The notes beneath the pieces were generated by a model that had not been told where the DNA came from, did not search any database, and saw only the letters and a program-made list of their open reading frames with translations. Both the position numbers and the translations under genes were made by a program. Shown one piece after another: positions 60,093 to 64,000 of a DNA stretch of 64,000 nucleotides; positions within the stretch are counted from its first letter, which is position 1, and every line of letters starts with the position of its first letter. The DNA is from Flavobacteriales bacterium (GTDB taxonomy: Bacteria > Bacteroidota > Bacteroidia > NS11-12g > UBA9320). The stretch is from positions 248,001-312,000 of the forward strand of contig JACJZV010000001.1 of assembly GCA_020635395.1 (NCBI GenBank), given 5' to 3'.

Positions 60093-61268
60093 ATGAATAA
60101 TTGGATTAGAGCCGGAAGGGTTTTTTTAGCAGTGATGTTTGTGTTTTCTGCACTTTCAAAAGTCATTTCTATAGGCTTTTTTGATGGTATGGTGGCCGAG
60201 CTGTTTTTAGGGCAAAACTGGCCTGAAAAAGAATCGCAATATGTTTGGATACAATGGTTTACGCGGTTCGTTGTGGCCGGGGAGTTGGTGCTGGGAGTGG
60301 CTTTACTCCAAAATTATAGGTTCAAAAAATTGGTGTTGCCTGCGGCCATTTTGCTGCTGTTACTGTTTACAGTTCATCTGTTTTATTCGGGTATAACAAG
60401 CGAAAAGGGCTTTATAGAAGGCAACTGCGGCTGTTTTGGCGATATTCTTCCGATGAATAATTTGGAAAGTATTCTTAAAAATGTGGTGGCAATGCTGGTT
60501 GGATTTTTTGTTTGGAAAAAATATAAAGACGAACAACAACACGGCTTGGCAGGCTGGGTAGCACCGCTGGTGGTGGGCTTAGTTACGTTCGGTACGCTCG
60601 GTTTTTCAGTACGCTATCCTTACACTCCAGGGGTAAATGAAATACTAACCGATTCATTGTTTGTTGATACCTCATACCATGAAACCATTGACACATTAGC
60701 TAACAAGCAGCCAGTGGATACAGCTACCAAACAGCCAACCAAAGTGACAACCGACAATGTTCCGAATACGGTAGAAGCCGTTAAGAAAATTGCCGTGCTT
60801 TCAGCTCTTGATAAATTTGGGAATTTCTCAAACAATAAGAAATTTGACCCATCAGGCACCAAATTGCTTTGCTTTTTTAGCATGACCTGTCAGCATTGTC
60901 AAGAAAGTTTTAAAGAGTTAAATGAAATGAAGCAAATGGGTGGTTTGCCCGAAATGTATTTGGTGGATTATGGTAGAGAAAATGAGCAAGACTATTTCTT
61001 TCAGCAAGCCGGTGGATACAAACCTCCGCACATTCGCACAGAAGATTATTTGTCGTTCAATAAACTATTAGAGGGCAAAGGCTTTCCGCGAATGTTGGTA
61101 ATAAAAAACGGGAAAATAGCTCAAGAGTGGGGGCTGGATACCTACAACAAACAAGTAGTGATGGACTATTTTGGTATTAAGGAAAAACCAAAAGACGATG
61201 GATTGATAAAGCCCAAAACCGGGGACACTTGGGGCGATGATTTGGATAAAAAGAATCCGTGGGAATAG
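60093..61268 (+). CDS. MauE/DoxX-like membrane protein fused to a thioredoxin-like domain
   Basis: The product has 391 residues from MNNWIRAGR; an extension to 60006 adds 29 polar residues and is unlikely. The N-terminal MauE/DoxX-type module has four helices (about 5-155, with VFSALSKVISIGFFDG and GNCGCFGDILPMN). A fifth helix near 165-185 leads to a periplasmic linker. A thioredoxin-like domain (about 240-375) has CQHC (C266, C269) and the cis-Pro-type GFPRMLVIKNGKI. DoxX-like membrane parts are thought to handle quinone or electron transfer. The fusion could pass electrons to periplasmic disulfides. Confidence 0.8.
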   Translation: MNNWIRAGRVFLAVMFVFSALSKVISIGFFDGMVAELFLGQNWPEKESQYVWIQWFTRFVVAGELVLGVALLQNYRFKKLVLPAAILLLLLFTVHLFYSGITSEKGFIEGNCGCFGDILPMNNLESILKNVVAMLVGFFVWKKYKDEQQHGLAGWVAPLVVGLVTFGTLGFSVRYPYTPGVNEILTDSLFVDTSYHETIDTLANKQPVDTATKQPTKVTTDNVPNTVEAVKKIAVLSALDKFGNFSNNKKFDPSGTKLLCFFSMTCQHCQESFKELNEMKQMGGLPEMYLVDYGRENEQDYFFQQAGGYKPPHIRTEDYLSFNKLLEGKGFPRMLVIKNGKIAQEWGLDTYNKQVVMDYFGIKEKPKDDGLIKPKTGDTWGDDLDKKNPWE

Positions 61269-61279
61269 CCAGATTAGGT

Positions 61280-62050
61280 CTATTTTAACAACAATAATCG
61301 GCCGTTGCGTCTAGCCTCTTTCACGGCCAGCACCTCGCTTGGCTCTTTTACATAATATACGTTTCCATTGCCGTATATGCCCACATAAATAATTTTGGTG
61401 GCGTTTATGTAGCTATCAAGCGGGCTGTGATTATCAAAAATTACTTCATCGCAAATCAGATTTCGGGCATCTAATTCGGAAATTTCTTCGATAGACCCTG
61501 ACAACTTAAATGCTCTACCGGCAATAATGGTAGCACCCGAGTTTATCGACTCAACATTTATTTCTCCATCCGTATTTACCAGCAAATTCACATCATTGAG
61601 GGCGGTATGGTATAGCTTCAATTTGGACAAAGACAGTGTATCGCTGCACGAAATGCTCGAAGCACCTTCACAAAAAATATCGTCAATGGATTTAATAAAA
61701 ACCTCTACTGTTATTTTTCGGTCGTATGAACGGACAAAGTTGCATTTGTTGCAGTTTTCGATTTTTAATTGTCCGTTTTCAATTTTGGTCGATACCCCTT
61801 CCAACACATTTTTTCCACCCGTTATTCGTACTTTTTCCGTATGAGAAGTATCTTGAGTTAGCACCAAATCAAACTGGTTCGTTACATAAATGGAGTGAAA
61901 CGATTCCAATGTTCTTTCCACAGTTTCGTCTTTTCCGGTGCTGCTAAAGCAATCATTCATTTGCTCTTTTTTACACCCATTAAAAAGCAGAACAAGCAAT
62001 AGGATACCGGAAATGATTTTGAGTGACGGGCGAAGAATACTGTAGTACAT
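61280..62050 (-). CDS. Lipoprotein with GIN (DUF2807) domain
   Basis: The product has 256 residues. The lipobox LLFNGC puts the lipidated Cys near residue 26. The rest is a right-handed parallel beta-helix-like GIN domain with typical openings (FHSIYVTNQFDLVLTQDTS, VRITGGKNVLEGVSTKIENG) and repeating short strands (DIFCEGASSISC, LSGSIEEISELDARNL). These proteins sit in the periplasm or on the outer membrane and are common in Bacteroidota. Role unknown. The 3' end faces the MauE-thioredoxin gene; it starts 6 bases after the PagL-like gene ends, so they are cotranscribed. Confidence 0.82.
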   Translation of the reverse strand: MYYSILRPSLKIISGILLLVLLFNGCKKEQMNDCFSSTGKDETVERTLESFHSIYVTNQFDLVLTQDTSHTEKVRITGGKNVLEGVSTKIENGQLKIENCNKCNFVRSYDRKITVEVFIKSIDDIFCEGASSISCSDTLSLSKLKLYHTALNDVNLLVNTDGEINVESINSGATIIAGRAFKLSGSIEEISELDARNLICDEVIFDNHSPLDSYINATKIIYVGIYGNGNVYYVKEPSEVLAVKEARRNGRLLLLK

Positions 62051-62056
62051 TTTTAC

Positions 62057-63133
62057 TTAAAATTTATATCCCAAACCCCATGTAAAATGATCGGCAATGC
62101 CAAAATGCGTTTTTAAAGCCAACACGGCATACCCTTTTTGGTTGAAGTGATAATTGAAACCGATACGCTGATAAATGCCATATTTAGAACTGGTAGGTTT
62201 GTATAAATAGGCACCAAAATCAGTAATAAAATAAACCCGGCTTATCAGCAACTGGTGTCCGGCAAAAAGCCCGCATTCCAATTGTTCGAACAAACCCAAT
62301 TTTTGAGAATTGTCCACTGAGGCAGGGTCAAAGTGGTAGGTTCGATCTCTATAAAAGTCTGTTCCAAAACGCCAGCCTCGTTTGATGTTTATTCGTTTTA
62401 TTCGTACAGCTTCTATGTTAAAAATATGAAAGCCTGTGGTGTTTGTAAGACTTTGCTCTTTAAATCCATAAGCAAAGTGTACCTGCCATTTATTTGGTTT
62501 AAGCGTATCCACAATGGGGTTTTGTTCGTTCGATTGATCAATTAAATAGTGCAGGCCAAAAGTAAGTGATGGCATATTTACGCCCAAATTGGGTATTCGA
62601 AAACTGCCGTTGCTAAAGTGTGTAAGCCCAATGCCCACGTGGCTTTGAAGCGGTAAGTTGTTGTATTGATGCTCCCAAAGCAAAAGGCCCTGCATTACAC
62701 CATTCACATGACTTCCAATGGCCAAATTGTGCCTATTGGTATAAACATCAAATTTTTTGGTTAGGTAGGCCAACCCCGTGCTAAACCGCATTCTCAAATT
62801 ACTTTTTGTTCTGTTTGTTAGCGAGGTTTCAAATCCGGGCATGGCTGCAAAGGCTTTTCCGGTGAGCTCGGGTCGGCCCAAATCCATATATAAAAAACCC
62901 ATGCAAATTTTGGGTTTGTTATAAACCGACGCCCACGGTTGTACAGATTGTTGTTTTGAAATTTGCAGTTGAAACCCATGTATGTGAGCTTCTAGATTTT
63001 GAGCATCCACGCGATGAGCCACCAAAAACCCCGGATAATAATTCATGCCAACGGCCATTTTGGGTAGCTCCTGAGCAATTGCCAATACTGATTGGCATAC
63101 CAACAAAAACAAAAAAACTACCGATCTCGACAT
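62057..63133 (-). CDS. Acyloxyacyl hydrolase / PagL-like lipid A 3-O-deacylase
   Basis: The product has 358 residues from MSRSVVFLF; upstream in-frame starts at 63139 and 63190 precede the signal peptide (ends LAIAQ) and are less likely. It is an outer-membrane barrel. GIGLTHFSNGSFRIPNLG carries the PagL-type catalytic His172 and Ser174, and GLHYLI follows in the next strand. PagL enzymes remove a 3-linked acyl chain from lipid A, changing its immune activity and outer-membrane packing. The acidic third member of the triad cannot be placed with confidence. Confidence 0.82.
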   Translation of the reverse strand: MSRSVVFLFLLVCQSVLAIAQELPKMAVGMNYYPGFLVAHRVDAQNLEAHIHGFQLQISKQQSVQPWASVYNKPKICMGFLYMDLGRPELTGKAFAAMPGFETSLTNRTKSNLRMRFSTGLAYLTKKFDVYTNRHNLAIGSHVNGVMQGLLLWEHQYNNLPLQSHVGIGLTHFSNGSFRIPNLGVNMPSLTFGLHYLIDQSNEQNPIVDTLKPNKWQVHFAYGFKEQSLTNTTGFHIFNIEAVRIKRINIKRGWRFGTDFYRDRTYHFDPASVDNSQKLGLFEQLECGLFAGHQLLISRVYFITDFGAYLYKPTSSKYGIYQRIGFNYHFNQKGYAVLALKTHFGIADHFTWGLGYKF

Positions 63134-63516
63134 TATCATTAACAATTTCAAAAGTATGATTTTGAAACACAAATGCCGAAAAAACTTCACAATTCAAAAA
63201 ATGTAAACCAGCGGGTTTCAAAAAGATAAATCAAGTGTGAAAGGCCAAAATCAATTCCAAAAGTGGATGCCGGAGAGGGTTAAAATGGGAAATTAAATTT
63301 TTTTTTATTTTTTTTTTGCTAAGGGTGGAGTTTAGTTGCCAAAATTATTTGTAGAAATGATGTGCATTTGCGGCTGAGATATTAGTGTTTATCGTGGTTT
63401 GGCAAGATATTTGATATGCGAGGAGCGAATGAATTTTGACAAAAAGCATCAAACAAAATGCTACCTTTGCCAATTCTTTTTTGTAGTAGCATTAAAAGCA
63501 AAGTTATTTAAAGCAC
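63134..63516. other. 383-base intergenic region upstream of rpoD
   Basis: No gene seen, apart from unlikely upstream starts of the PagL-like frame. It holds a long T-tract (about 63297-63318) and the rpoD promoter (63435-63469). Confidence 0.6.
63435..63469 (+). promoter_or_regulatory. rpoD: rpoD promoter
   Basis: TTTG (63435-63438) and TACCTTTG (63462-63469), with 23 bases between. The second exactly matches TAnnTTTG. The predicted leader is about 43 nt. No Shine-Dalgarno precedes the ATG. Confidence 0.7.
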
Positions 63517-64000
63517 ATGAGACAGCTTAAAATCAGCAAACAGTTTACCAACCGTGAAAACAAATCTTTAGACAAATATCTGAACGAAATCAGCAAAGTG
63601 CCGATGATTGATGCCCAAGAGGAGGTTGTGTTGGCACAACGAATCAGGGAAGGAGACCAAGCCGCACTTGAAAAGTTGGTCAACGCCAACTTGCGTTTTG
63701 TGGTTTCTGTGTCAAAACAGTATCAAAATCAAGGACTTACGCTTGGCGATTTGATTAACGAAGGAAACCTGGGTTTGATAAAAGCTGCCAAACGATTTGA
63801 TGAAACCCGTGGTTTCAAATTCATTTCGTATGCTGTTTGGTGGATTCGTCAAAGCATTTTGCAGGCTTTGGCTGACCAATCGCGTATTGTACGTTTGCCA
63901 TTAAACAAAGTAGGTTCTATTGGTCGTATCTCTGCTGCCGCTGCCAAGTTGGAGCAAGAGCATGAGCGTGAACCAACGCCTGAAGAAATTGCAAAAGAAC
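63517..64000 (+). CDS. rpoD: Primary sigma factor RpoD/SigA (3' truncated by the window)
   Basis: 161 residues are visible. The protein starts MRQLKISKQFTNREN, the short N-terminus typical of Bacteroidota primary sigma factors, which lack the long region 1.1. Region 1.2 (LDKYLNEISKVPMIDAQEE), region 2 (LRFVVSVSKQYQNQGLTLGD, GLIKAAKRFDETRGFKFISY, WWIRQSILQAL) and the start of region 3 (LPLNKVGSIGRI) are intact. It directs housekeeping transcription and should recognise the TAnnTTTG elements seen in this window. Confidence 0.97.
   Translation, partial: MRQLKISKQFTNRENKSLDKYLNEISKVPMIDAQEEVVLAQRIREGDQAALEKLVNANLRFVVSVSKQYQNQGLTLGDLINEGNLGLIKAAKRFDETRGFKFISYAVWWIRQSILQALADQSRIVRLPLNKVGSIGRISAAAAKLEQEHEREPTPEEIAKE

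Overview
The window comes from a member of the Bacteroidota. Two proteins end in type IX secretion (T9SS) sorting domains. Several promoters carry the phylum's TAnnTTTG -7 element, and most start codons lack a Shine-Dalgarno sequence. There are two Porin_O_P-like porins, a short Bacteroidota-type RpoD, and a DUF3467 gene directly after rpoC. Base composition looks AT-rich throughout. The genus cannot be fixed from the sequence alone.

Layout. 1-1103: the 3' end of a probable FMN-binding glutamate synthase-family gene, and an unknown membrane protein. 1316-13960: an envelope/stress locus with a periplasmic TPR-CHAT protease-like protein, a T9SS cargo protein, an ECF-type sigma factor with a TPR-bearing putative anti-sigma, and four secreted or outer-membrane proteins. 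Four promoter-like sites with the same architecture (TTAG and GTAC, always 16 bases apart) tie most of this locus together. 13990-19303: a leftward operon of kynurenine 3-monooxygenase, Wzx-like flippase, Wzz-like protein and O-antigen ligase-like protein. 19609-26194: a rightward run of yebC, acyl-CoA carboxylase beta, glf, a family 2 glycosyltransferase, an aquaporin and an arsenate reductase. It is interrupted by a lipoprotein gene flanked by 171/172-base direct repeats. 26254-30774: two porins facing a Na/Pi cotransporter gene that has a PHO-box-like site upstream.

30884-47969 is largely housekeeping: acyl-CoA dehydrogenase, rpsU, xerC, hpf, then tRNA-Thr, tRNA-Tyr, tRNA-Gly, tRNA-Thr, tuf, tRNA-Trp, secE, nusG, rplKAJL and rpoBC. 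Remnants of tRNA-Gly, one split by an 18-base palindrome, lie between tRNA-Tyr and tRNA-Gly. DUF3467 and DUF937 genes follow rpoC. 48228-55401 is a compact leftward seven-gene operon: small outer-membrane protein, coiled-coil protein, membrane coiled-coil protein, substrate-binding/OmpA fusion, ABC permease, ABC ATPase and a CbbX/SpoVK-like AAA+ ATPase. I regard it as the best candidate for an undescribed system, followed by the ECF sigma/CHAT locus.

55598-58819 is a DUF1800/DUF1501 pair with a T9SS tail. It is followed by a heavily decayed phage BRO-type antirepressor gene, a MauE/DoxX-thioredoxin fusion, a GIN-domain lipoprotein, a PagL-like lipid A deacylase and the 5' part of rpoD. No CRISPR array, intact insertion sequence or intact prophage was seen. 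All functional calls come from reading translated sequence; no database search was run.
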